Assembly (NCBI GenBank): GCA_017396695.1
Contig: JAFQLC010000024.1
Coordinates: 1-64,000, forward strand
From: a bacterium
GTDB taxonomy: Bacteria > Cyanobacteriota > Vampirovibrionia > Gastranaerophilales > Gastranaerophilaceae
Direction: 5' to 3'
DNA length: 64,000 nucleotides
Of the stretch, positions 24,660-32,567 are shown one piece after another (positions within the stretch are counted from its first letter, which is position 1; each line of letters begins with the position of its first letter). Below the pieces are notes generated by a model. That model did not search any database. It was not told the origin of the DNA and was given only the letters and a program-made list of their open reading frames with translations. The position numbers and the translations under genes are program-made.

Positions 24660-24989
24660 ATGGCACTCGGTATTCAAGGCGTTGGGCAAGATTACAACAA
24701 AATTAAACTTCAAGATTTGAACAAATCAGATGTTGCAGCAGTTGTTGCTCAAAACCAAGATTTGCTCAATAACCCATTCGTTTCAAAAATCGGAAATGAT
24801 ATTGCAGCAAACGATGTTAAAAACAATTCACCTGTTGATACTGCAGCCATAATTGCAGAAAATAAAAAGAAACAAAAACAAGAAGAAGCAGGCTCAGATG
24901 TTTCAGCGGTGCTTGCAATGTCTTCACATCCACCAATCACAGACTCATCTGTTGGTAATAACTTCGACTCTTCAAAATGGTTGAGTTAA
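24660..24989 (+). CDS. 109-aa hypothetical protein, disordered
   Basis: Strong ribosome site (AAGGAG, seven bases, ATG). The protein is soluble, polar and rich in Asn, Asp, Ala and Ser, with no signal peptide, and looks largely disordered: short helix-forming stretches (DVAAVVAQNQDLLNN; DTAAIIAENKKKQKQEE) share an (S/D)xAA(V/I)(V/I)A(Q/E)N pattern, suggesting a small internal repeat. No family recognised. It has its own promoter of the type seen at the two sRNA-like loci. Confidence 0.65.
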   Translation: MALGIQGVGQDYNKIKLQDLNKSDVAAVVAQNQDLLNNPFVSKIGNDIAANDVKNNSPVDTAAIIAENKKKQKQEEAGSDVSAVLAMSSHPPITDSSVGNNFDSSKWLS

Positions 24990-25060
24990 GGGGCATAAGC
25001 TAATCAGAAGAATTTTGTTGGCAGAAAAATTGGTAGTAAACATTAATTAGAGAGAGAAAA

Positions 25061-25204
25061 ATGGAGAAGAATAAACTGATAAATACGGCAGTATTTTCAT
25101 ATATCGCAATAACTTTTGTCTTGTTTGTCTTCACTTGTTACTATGTTAACTTGGCAATGGAAAGCACAGGGTTAACACAAGTTGTTGCAGGTTTTGCTGG
25201 ATAA
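25061..25204 (+). CDS. 47-aa single-pass membrane peptide
   Basis: ATG at 25061 preceded by AGAGAGA. The product has a short basic N-terminus (MEKNKLIN), a transmembrane helix (AVFSYIAITFVLFVFTCYYV) and a small polar C-terminus ending QVVAGFAG. It lies between the 109-aa gene and the fixC-like operon and could be a membrane accessory of the latter; no homologue recognised. Confidence 0.6.
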   Translation: MEKNKLINTAVFSYIAITFVLFVFTCYYVNLAMESTGLTQVVAGFAG

Positions 25205-25251
25205 AAATTATTATACTCATAATGCTGATTTTAAAAAATCAAAAAATATAG

Positions 25252-25266
25252 TATAATAATTTTATG
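25252..25266 (+). promoter_or_regulatory. -10 box placed for a leaderless start (fixC-like gene)
   Basis: TATAAT (25252-25257), six bases, ATG at 25264. No Shine-Dalgarno is present before this ATG. Confidence 0.5.
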
Positions 25267-26562
25267 CAAAATGTTGAAAAAATTGACGTTATAGTTGTTG
25301 GTGCAGGCCCTGCAGGAGTTGCGGCAGCAGTCACAGTCGCAAGAGGCGGAAAAACCGTCGTTATGATTGATAGAGCCGATTTAGCTGGTTCTAAAAATAT
25401 GTTTGGCGGTGCAGTTTATTTAAATTCTATAAAAGATTTGTTTCCTATAACTTGGGAAGAAGCTCCATATGAGAGTTATATAAGTCAGAACAGATATTCA
25501 TTTTTAACCGAATCATCTTCGGTTGAAATTAATCATAAAACTTTGAATTATCCATCGGCTGCAACAGTTTTTAGACCTAAATTTGATGCTTGGCTCATTG
25601 AACAAGCAAAAAAAGAGGGTGTTTTTTATGCTCCAAAAACCACAGTACGTGCACTTTTGCTCGATGACAAGCGGGTCATAGGTGTTAGAACTGATACAGA
25701 AGAATTAAAAGCAAAAGTTGTGATTCTTGCTGATGGCGCTCAATCAAACCTTGCGCAAACTCTTAAACTTAGAAAACCAATCAAACCAAAAGATTTAATT
25801 TTAGGCGTTAAAGAAACTTTTTATCTTGAAAATTCTAAAATTAAAGAAAGATTTAATCTGGTTGGAAATCAGGGAATGTTGTGTGAATATTTCGGTGGCC
25901 TTTCAGATGATGAAGCATCTGGATATCCTTTTGCAATGGGCTTTTTGTACACGTTCAAAAACCATATTTCACTTGGTATTGGAATAAATACAGAAGATTT
26001 AATCAAAATGAAAAAAACTCCTTACGAGCTTCTTGAAAGATTAAAATCTCATCCTGATATTATTCCGTATTTAGATGACGCAAGAAGTATTGAATATAGT
26101 GCGCATACAATTCCTGAAGGCGATTTTTATCATATGCCTAAGCTCTATACTCACGGCGCAATGCTTGTAGGGGATGCTGCGGGGCTTGTTAATAATGTGC
26201 ATTTTGAAGGCACAAATTATGCAATTTATTCTGGAATTTTAGCAGGCGAAACAGCGCTTGATGCAGTGAAAGCGGATAATGCTTCTAAAAGAGTTTTATC
26301 TGCTTATGAAAAACGTTTCAAAAAAAGTTTTATGTACAAAGACATGAAATCATACAGAAATGTTGTTTCGATGTTGCGTAAAATGTCTAATTCAATTTTC
26401 TTAAAATATCCTAAGAAAATGGATGAATTTTTTACATTGTTTAATATGGTGGACACTATTCCAAAAGCAACGAAATTCAGAAGTTTTGCACTTAAAACAG
26501 GTCGAGCTGTCGCACTAGATGTTCCAAAGATTGCAAAAACAGTGCTTGAGGTGCTAAAATAA
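25264..26562 (+). CDS. FixC-like FAD-dependent oxidoreductase (ETF:quinone oxidoreductase family)
   Basis: 432 residues. N-terminal FAD-binding Rossmann motif VIVVGAGPAGVAAAVTVA, then FGGAVYLNS, the second FAD motif LADGAQSNLAQTL and the C-terminal MLVGDAAGLVNNVHFEGTNY. This is the pattern of the FixC/ETF-QO family, which takes electrons from an electron-transfer flavoprotein to quinone or another acceptor. The adjacent fixX-like ferredoxin supports this. fixA and fixB (EtfBA) are not in the window. First gene of a seven-gene operon that runs to aroE. Confidence 0.85.
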   Translation: MQNVEKIDVIVVGAGPAGVAAAVTVARGGKTVVMIDRADLAGSKNMFGGAVYLNSIKDLFPITWEEAPYESYISQNRYSFLTESSSVEINHKTLNYPSAATVFRPKFDAWLIEQAKKEGVFYAPKTTVRALLLDDKRVIGVRTDTEELKAKVVILADGAQSNLAQTLKLRKPIKPKDLILGVKETFYLENSKIKERFNLVGNQGMLCEYFGGLSDDEASGYPFAMGFLYTFKNHISLGIGINTEDLIKMKKTPYELLERLKSHPDIIPYLDDARSIEYSAHTIPEGDFYHMPKLYTHGAMLVGDAAGLVNNVHFEGTNYAIYSGILAGETALDAVKADNASKRVLSAYEKRFKKSFMYKDMKSYRNVVSMLRKMSNSIFLKYPKKMDEFFTLFNMVDTIPKATKFRSFALKTGRAVALDVPKIAKTVLEVLK

Positions 26563-26852
26563 TGAACGATAAATTTAACAAAAGAATAATAGAAGACAAA
26601 CTCTCGCACGTTAAATATAAAACGGATAAGGATTCACATATAATTGTTGATGAAATGGTTTGCGAAAAATGCACTACTAAAGAATGTCTTTATGTTTGCC
26701 CAGCAAGAGTTTATTCAGAAGAAAATGGTAAAATCAAAGTTGAATATGAAAATTGTTTGGAATGTGGAGTTTGTAAAATCTCTTGTCCTAAAAAAGCAAT
26801 CACTTGGTCTTATCCTGAATCTGGTTACGGTGTAGTTTATAAGTATAGTTAG
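26562..26852 (+). CDS. FixX-like ferredoxin
   Basis: 96 residues; ATG overlaps the upstream stop (TAATG). It carries a partial N-terminal cluster region (CEKCTTKECLYVCPARVY) and a full CLECGVCKISCPKKAI motif for a 4Fe-4S cluster, ending with the FixX-like WSYPESGYGVVYKY. It should form the electron-transfer partner or C-terminal domain equivalent of the FixC-like protein, as in ETF-QO. Confidence 0.9.
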   Translation: MNDKFNKRIIEDKLSHVKYKTDKDSHIIVDEMVCEKCTTKECLYVCPARVYSEENGKIKVEYENCLECGVCKISCPKKAITWSYPESGYGVVYKYS

Positions 26853-26862
26853 CGGAGATAAA

Positions 26863-27327
26863 ATGAATCAGTATTTTTCAAGATGGTATGATAAAGATCC
26901 AGTTCTTTCAATGTCAATGAGAACACTCTCAACTTCAGATGATGCAACACAAATTTCAGTTGCTCTTAATTTGATTAAAATAATTATTGAACACTCAATT
27001 CAAGAACACGAGTTCAATAATGTTGAAGATATTGTTGATGCAGTTGAAAATGGCATTATTCAAAGAGGAAATTGTCGTTGGTATGACATTGATTCAACCG
27101 TTAGAACTGCAATTCAAATGCTTGAAAAATGTTCTCCTGCAACAAGGCAAAAAGTTGCAATTGATATGGCACAGCTTGTTATTGAAAAAATTATTCAAGA
27201 TGATGATATGGAAGATGATAGCATTGCGCCTCAAAGTGAAAATGTTGATAAAAATTTGCTTTTAGACTTAGATGTTTTATCAAAAGATGCGCCAGATATT
27301 GAAATAATTAATGATATTGATAACTAA
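26863..27327 (+). CDS. Hypothetical protein with tandem RWYD repeats
   Basis: 154 residues; GGAGAT before the ATG. Two copies of a ~40-residue module: RWYDKDPVLSMSMRTL...SVALNLIKIIIEHSIQ (residues 7-48) and RWYDIDSTVRTAIQML...KVAIDMAQLVIEKIIQ (residues 72-110), joined by a helical linker (EDIVDAVENGIIQRGN); the C-terminus is acidic. No family recognised. It overlaps the TPR gene start by one base and lies in the fixX-to-dprA operon. Confidence 0.75.
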   Translation: MNQYFSRWYDKDPVLSMSMRTLSTSDDATQISVALNLIKIIIEHSIQEHEFNNVEDIVDAVENGIIQRGNCRWYDIDSTVRTAIQMLEKCSPATRQKVAIDMAQLVIEKIIQDDDMEDDSIAPQSENVDKNLLLDLDVLSKDAPDIEIINDIDN

Positions 27328-28259
27328 TGAGCGATTTTGAATTACTTGAAAATTTAAAAAATACAATTGAAGCCGACCCAACAAATTTTCAAGCAAGAAG
27401 AGAGCTTGCGATTTTGTGTATGGATATGGGGTATGAAAAAGTTGCCCTGAACCAATTTAGCTCGCTTTCTCAAATTTTTACTGAAGATGCAGACATTTTC
27501 TTTAATATTGGGATTTGTTGGGAAAAATTAAAAAATGATAAAATGGCGCTTAAAGCATACCAAAGGGCAATTGAACTTAAGCCAAATGAAATTGATTATG
27601 TTTTCAACCTCGCTCTTGTTTATGAAAAATTGGGCGACCTTGAACAAGCTAAATATCAATTTAAAAAAGCAATTTGCATTGACCCAGAAGACTATAATTC
27701 TTTTTTCTGCATTGGTTGCATTTTTGTAAAAGAAGGTGATAACCAAAATGCGATTAAATGTTTCAAAAAAGCAATTCAATATAATTACAGCGACTATTTT
27801 GCTCATTTTTACCTTGCGCAAGAATACAAAAAAGCTGGAAACATTGAACTTGCAATTGATGAATACAATAAAGTATTAGAGCTTTCTCCAGATTACGCTT
27901 GGGCAAATTTCAACCTTGCTCAAATATATTATGAAAAAGGAGAAACAACCCTTGCGATAAGGAATTTAGAAACAAGCCTTTCAAAAAATAAAAAAGATTT
28001 AGAAGCATATAAAATTCTTGCTAAAATTCATTTGCAACTTGGAAACCCAGAAGTTGCAAAAGAAATTTTATTGCATGCACTTGAAGTGTTGGACGAAAAT
28101 GGCGATATTTTTTACGCCCTTTCAAAATGCGAAGAAAAACTTGGGAATATTAAGGGACGTCTTGAATACCTTGAAAAAGCGATTACTTGTGCAACAACGC
28201 TAACATATAACATGAGAACACTTACGAACGAGCTTAAAAAATGTCAGAAACTCATTTAA
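27327..28259 (+). CDS. TPR-repeat protein
   Basis: 310 residues made of about eight tetratricopeptide repeats, e.g. ADIFFNIGICWEKLKNDKMA, LKPNEIDYVFNLALVYEKLG, LSPDYAWANFNLAQIYYEKG. No signal peptide. It should act as a cytoplasmic protein-binding scaffold; the partner is unknown. It overlaps the gene before by one base and the dprA reading frame by 19 bases. Confidence 0.9.
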   Translation: MSDFELLENLKNTIEADPTNFQARRELAILCMDMGYEKVALNQFSSLSQIFTEDADIFFNIGICWEKLKNDKMALKAYQRAIELKPNEIDYVFNLALVYEKLGDLEQAKYQFKKAICIDPEDYNSFFCIGCIFVKEGDNQNAIKCFKKAIQYNYSDYFAHFYLAQEYKKAGNIELAIDEYNKVLELSPDYAWANFNLAQIYYEKGETTLAIRNLETSLSKNKKDLEAYKILAKIHLQLGNPEVAKEILLHALEVLDENGDIFYALSKCEEKLGNIKGRLEYLEKAITCATTLTYNMRTLTNELKKCQKLI

Positions 28260-29365
28260 TTCAGGAAAAAATTATGCTGGATGAAAATTTTGATAAATAT
28301 TATCTCGCAATATCGGCTCTTGCTGAAGTTTCACCTGTTTTGAAAACTGCCTTGCTCGAGTATTTCGACTTAAATCCTGTGAGTTTTATTAATTCAAATG
28401 AAGATGATTTAAATCTTTTTGCTTCAAATTATCCTGAAATTAAAATTCCAAGAAATTTTCTTGTCAAGCTTAAAGAGCTGGATGTTGATAAAATATATGA
28501 TGAAGTGGTTTCTTCTGGTTTTAAATACATCACAATTCAAGATGAAAATTACCCGCATCTTTTAAAAGAAATTCAAGATTACCCTTGTGTTCTTTTCTAT
28601 AAAGGAAAATATTCGCCTGAAATTTTTGAAAACACTCTTGCGATTGTTGGTTCAAGACGAGCGAGCGAAAATGCCAAAAGTTCTTTAAAAAGAATTATGT
28701 CAGGTATGCAAAATGCCCCAATTACAATTGTTTCTGGGCTTGCTTATGGAATTGATGCTGAAGCGCATCGCCTTGCACTTGAATTAAATCTTAGAACAAT
28801 AGGGGTCATTGGAAGTGGGCTAAGCCACACTTATCCATCTTCAAATTTGGATTTGTACAGGCAAATCCCAGAAAATAATCTTATAATATCTGAATATTTG
28901 CCCTCTGTTCCTCCTGTTAACTACCATTTTCCACAAAGAAACAGAATTATAACAGGGCTTTCGCTTGGTACTCTTGTGGCAGAAGCTGCCCTTAAAAGTG
29001 GAGCTATGATAAGTGCTAATCTTGCACTTGAGCAAGGCAGAGAACTTATGTGCATTCCAGGTCTTATTACAAACCCTAATACTGAAGGCATATACAAACT
29101 TCTTAAATCTGGCGCTGGGCTTGTTACTTCGGCTGAAGATGTGTATGAGTATCTTGGTTTTGATTTTTCCTCAACTAAAAAAGAAGTTGAGCTTTCAGAA
29201 GATGAGGAAAAAATTGTTTCAGCTTTGCAACTTGAAGAACAATCATTTGAAAATTTAGTTGAAAAAACAAAAATCAACCCCACAAGTTTATTAGTGCACT
29301 TGACAGGGCTAGAATTAAAGGGTTTAATAAAACAGACGAGGGGAAAATATTTTATTACGGATTAA
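28241..29365 (+). CDS. dprA: DNA processing protein DprA
   Basis: 374 residues (363 if it starts at the ATG at 28274, which has AGGA upstream). The Rossmann-like DprA/Smf core is clear: LAIVGSRRASE, SGLAYGIDAEAHRLAL, VIGSGLSHTYPSSN, ISEYLPSVPP, FPQRNRIITGLS, LEQGRELMCIPG; the C-terminus has a winged-helix-like segment (EEKIVSALQLEEQSFENLV). DprA loads RecA onto incoming single-stranded DNA in natural transformation. Immediately followed by topA, a common arrangement. Confidence 0.95.
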   Translation: MSETHLIQEKIMLDENFDKYYLAISALAEVSPVLKTALLEYFDLNPVSFINSNEDDLNLFASNYPEIKIPRNFLVKLKELDVDKIYDEVVSSGFKYITIQDENYPHLLKEIQDYPCVLFYKGKYSPEIFENTLAIVGSRRASENAKSSLKRIMSGMQNAPITIVSGLAYGIDAEAHRLALELNLRTIGVIGSGLSHTYPSSNLDLYRQIPENNLIISEYLPSVPPVNYHFPQRNRIITGLSLGTLVAEAALKSGAMISANLALEQGRELMCIPGLITNPNTEGIYKLLKSGAGLVTSAEDVYEYLGFDFSSTKKEVELSEDEEKIVSALQLEEQSFENLVEKTKINPTSLLVHLTGLELKGLIKQTRGKYFITD

Positions 29366-29367
29366 AA

Positions 29368-31632
29368 ATGTCAACTAAAAATGAAAACACCTTGGTGATT
29401 GTGGAGTCGCCTGCGAAATCGAAAACAATTAAGAAAATTTTAGGTTCAAATTATACAATTGAAGCAAGTTATGGTCATATCAGAGATTTAGCTCCAAAGG
29501 GGCTTGGTTTCGATATCGAACATAATTTTGAGCCAACTTTTGTGATTATTCCTGAAAAACAAAAAGTTGTAACTCAGCTAAATAAACTTGCAAAATCAGC
29601 TGACACCGTTCTTCTTGCATCCGACCCTGACCGTGAAGGAGAAGCAATCGCATGGCACATTAAAGAGGTGCTTAAAGTTCCAGAATCTAAAATCAGAAGA
29701 ATTGTTTTTAACGAAATTACTCCAAAAGCTGTGCGTGAAGCAGTTGAAAACCCTCATGAAATCGACATGTTAAAAGTTGAGGCACAAAAAACTCGTCAAA
29801 TTTTAGATAAACTTGTTGGTTTTAAAATTAGTCCAATTCTTTGGGAAAAATTAAAAAATTTCAGACTTTCAGCAGGTCGTGTGCAATCTGTTGCGCTTAG
29901 AATAATTTGTGAGCGCGAAGATGAAATTGACAAATTTGTTCCTCAAGAATATTGGAAAATTGTGGCAAATCTTGAAAAAGATAAATTCCCATTTACGGCT
30001 GAGCTTCAAAGAATTGCAAAAGGTTCAAAAGATGAAAAACTTGAAATAAATTCAGAAGAAGAAGCAAATAAAATATTAAAAGAGCTTGAAGGTGCAACAT
30101 ATAAAGTTAAAAAAATAGCAACAAGAAACACGCAAAGAAAACCTCAAGCTCCATATATCACATCAACTCTTCAAAGAGAAGCAAGCTCTCGTCTAAATTT
30201 TGGCGTGCAAAAAACAATGCAAGTTGCCCAAAAATTATATGAAGGTATCGAGCTTGGAGAAGAAGGCGCAGTTGGTTTGATTACATACATGAGAACAGAC
30301 TCTACTCGTGTATCAGATGATGCCGTTGTTGCTGCAAAAGATTTTATAACATACAACTATGGTGATAAATATTACCCAAAAACCCCAAATTCATATGAAG
30401 CAAAGAAAAAAGCAAATGTGCAAGATGCGCACGAAGCGATAAGGCCAACATACATTGAAAAAACTCCAGAGAGCATTAAAAAATTCTTAACTCCTGAGCA
30501 ATTTAAGTTATATAAACTTATTTGGTCTCGTTTTATGGCATCTCAAATGGAATCTGCTGCGGTTAAAAATATCACAATTGATATTGATGCAGATGGTTAC
30601 ATTTTCAAAATTGGTTCTTCAAAAATTGAATTTGATGGTTTCTTAAAAGTCTATACTGATGAAGAAGATGAAGCACCAGCACAAAAACACCCAGATTTAA
30701 AAGAAGGTGATGTGCTTGATTTTGTATCTCTTGATTCAACTCAACATTTCACACAACCACCTGCTCGTTATTCTGAAGCAACCCTTGTAAAACAACTCGA
30801 AGAATATGGAATAGGCAGACCTTCGACATATGCTTCAATTATCACCAAAATTCAACAAAGAGGTTATGTTGAAAAACTTGAAAAAGCCCTTAAACCAACA
30901 ATTCTTGGGCGCACAATATGCACTCAGTTGCTTGAGCACTTCACAAAAATTATGGATTACAAATTCACTGCTGATATGGAGCTTAAGCTTGATAATATTG
31001 CAGATAACAAAGCAGATGGTGTTAAAGTTTTGAATGATTTTTGGAAGCCATTTGAAAAAACCCTAAACGCAGCGCAAGAAAATATGGGTGCAGTTGTTAT
31101 TAAAGCAGATGTTAAATGCCCGAATTGCGGTCGAGATATGGTTGTTAAAACAAGCAGATTTGGAAAGCAATTTCTTGGTTGCTCAGGGTACCCTGAATGT
31201 AAGACAATGATGCCATATGGTGAAGGCAAAGTAATTGAAAAAACTCCAGATGAGCCATGTGACGTTAAATGTGAAAAATGTGGTGGTGAAACAGTAATTA
31301 AGACTGGGCCATACGGCAAATATTACCAATGCTTAAATGACAAATGCAAGGCAAGAAAAGGCATTGTTGTAACATCTGGTGTGGAATGCCCTAAATGTAA
31401 AGAAGCAGGAAGAGACGGCGAACTCATCCAAAGAAGGTCACGTTATGGTAAATACTTCTGGGGTTGTTCTAAATATCCAGACTGCGACTTTGTTGTTTGG
31501 TCTGAACCAATTAAAGAAAAATGTCCTGATTGCGGAAGCATTCTAGTTAAAAAATTCCTAAAAAAAGGTAATTTTTATGCGTGCTCAAGCAAAGAGTGTA
31601 AATATGCAAAACCAATGCCGGACGAGGAGTAA
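29368..31632 (+). CDS. topA: DNA topoisomerase I
   Basis: 754 residues. TOPRIM domain (VIVESPAKSKTIKKIL, DPDREGEAIAWH), central type IA core with the catalytic Tyr in GLITYMRTDSTRVS (about residue 308), and four C-terminal Cys4 zinc ribbons (CPNCGRD, CEKCGGE, CPKCKEA, CPDCGSI starts). It relaxes negative supercoils. Starts three bases after the dprA stop and three bases before aroE. Confidence 0.97.
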   Translation: MSTKNENTLVIVESPAKSKTIKKILGSNYTIEASYGHIRDLAPKGLGFDIEHNFEPTFVIIPEKQKVVTQLNKLAKSADTVLLASDPDREGEAIAWHIKEVLKVPESKIRRIVFNEITPKAVREAVENPHEIDMLKVEAQKTRQILDKLVGFKISPILWEKLKNFRLSAGRVQSVALRIICEREDEIDKFVPQEYWKIVANLEKDKFPFTAELQRIAKGSKDEKLEINSEEEANKILKELEGATYKVKKIATRNTQRKPQAPYITSTLQREASSRLNFGVQKTMQVAQKLYEGIELGEEGAVGLITYMRTDSTRVSDDAVVAAKDFITYNYGDKYYPKTPNSYEAKKKANVQDAHEAIRPTYIEKTPESIKKFLTPEQFKLYKLIWSRFMASQMESAAVKNITIDIDADGYIFKIGSSKIEFDGFLKVYTDEEDEAPAQKHPDLKEGDVLDFVSLDSTQHFTQPPARYSEATLVKQLEEYGIGRPSTYASIITKIQQRGYVEKLEKALKPTILGRTICTQLLEHFTKIMDYKFTADMELKLDNIADNKADGVKVLNDFWKPFEKTLNAAQENMGAVVIKADVKCPNCGRDMVVKTSRFGKQFLGCSGYPECKTMMPYGEGKVIEKTPDEPCDVKCEKCGGETVIKTGPYGKYYQCLNDKCKARKGIVVTSGVECPKCKEAGRDGELIQRRSRYGKYFWGCSKYPDCDFVVWSEPIKEKCPDCGSILVKKFLKKGNFYACSSKECKYAKPMPDEE

Positions 31633-31634
31633 AA

Positions 31635-32480
31635 ATGAGTTACAAATTTGCTATCATAGGTTTTCCAATAAAACATTCCCTCTCGCCAGTTATTCAAAAA
31701 GCGGCGCTTGAATCTGTTGGGCTTGATGGCACATACGAAATTATTGAAACTCGTCCAGAAAACTTGGTTTCGGTTGTTAAAACACTTAAATCTCAAGGCT
31801 ATAATGGTTTCAATGTAACCATTCCGCATAAAGTTCCAATCACGCTTTTTTTAGAACAATTCGATGATTTTGCAAATGTAACAGGCTCTGTGAATACTGT
31901 TAAAATCACAGATGAAAAAACCTTGTATGGTTACAACACTGATGTTTATGGTTTTATGCGTGCAATCCCTAAGAACTGCAATCTTCAAGGTTCAACGGTT
32001 GCTGTTATGGGAACGGGTGGTGCTGCAAGGGGTGTTTGCGCTGCGCTTTATCAGTTAGGCGTTCAAAGAATTGATATGTATTCAAGAAATGTGGCAGATT
32101 CGCATATTGACGTTGAAGGGATTAGAACTCGCTTTAAAGACTTGAAAGTGAATTTATATCAATATCAAATGCTCTACAATCTAAATATCTATAAAATGGT
32201 CGTAAACACAACCCCAATAGGTATGTCTGGGCATAGTCAAGGAAATTCAATTTTAACTGATGAAATCGTTGGAACATTGCCTCCTGAAGGCTATATCTAT
32301 GATATTATCTACACTCCATCTAAAACAGAACTTATAAAGCAAGCAATAAGAAATGGCAGAAAATATATTTCAGGGCTTGATATGCTTATTTATCAAGGTG
32401 CGAAAGCTTTTGAAATATGGACAGGTCAAACCCCTGATGTCGATAAAATGAAAATTGCAGCACTTGAATATTTATCGTAA
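31635..32480 (+). CDS. aroE: Shikimate dehydrogenase
   Basis: 281 residues. Substrate loop GFPIKHSLSPVIQKAAL, catalytic Lys/Asp pair region FNVTIPHK and GYNTDVYGF, NADP-binding MGTGGAARGVCAAL, and the C-terminal GLDMLIYQGAKAFEIWTG. It reduces 3-dehydroshikimate in aromatic amino-acid synthesis. GACGAGGAG before the ATG overlaps the topA end. Last gene of the operon. Confidence 0.95.
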   Translation: MSYKFAIIGFPIKHSLSPVIQKAALESVGLDGTYEIIETRPENLVSVVKTLKSQGYNGFNVTIPHKVPITLFLEQFDDFANVTGSVNTVKITDEKTLYGYNTDVYGFMRAIPKNCNLQGSTVAVMGTGGAARGVCAALYQLGVQRIDMYSRNVADSHIDVEGIRTRFKDLKVNLYQYQMLYNLNIYKMVVNTTPIGMSGHSQGNSILTDEIVGTLPPEGYIYDIIYTPSKTELIKQAIRNGRKYISGLDMLIYQGAKAFEIWTGQTPDVDKMKIAALEYLS

Positions 32481-32567
32481 ATCCCTTAAATGCTTCTCAT
32501 AATTTTTCTAGACTATTTTTATTTTTCTTATATAATAAGAAATGTAAATATTTACTAAGTCAAGATT

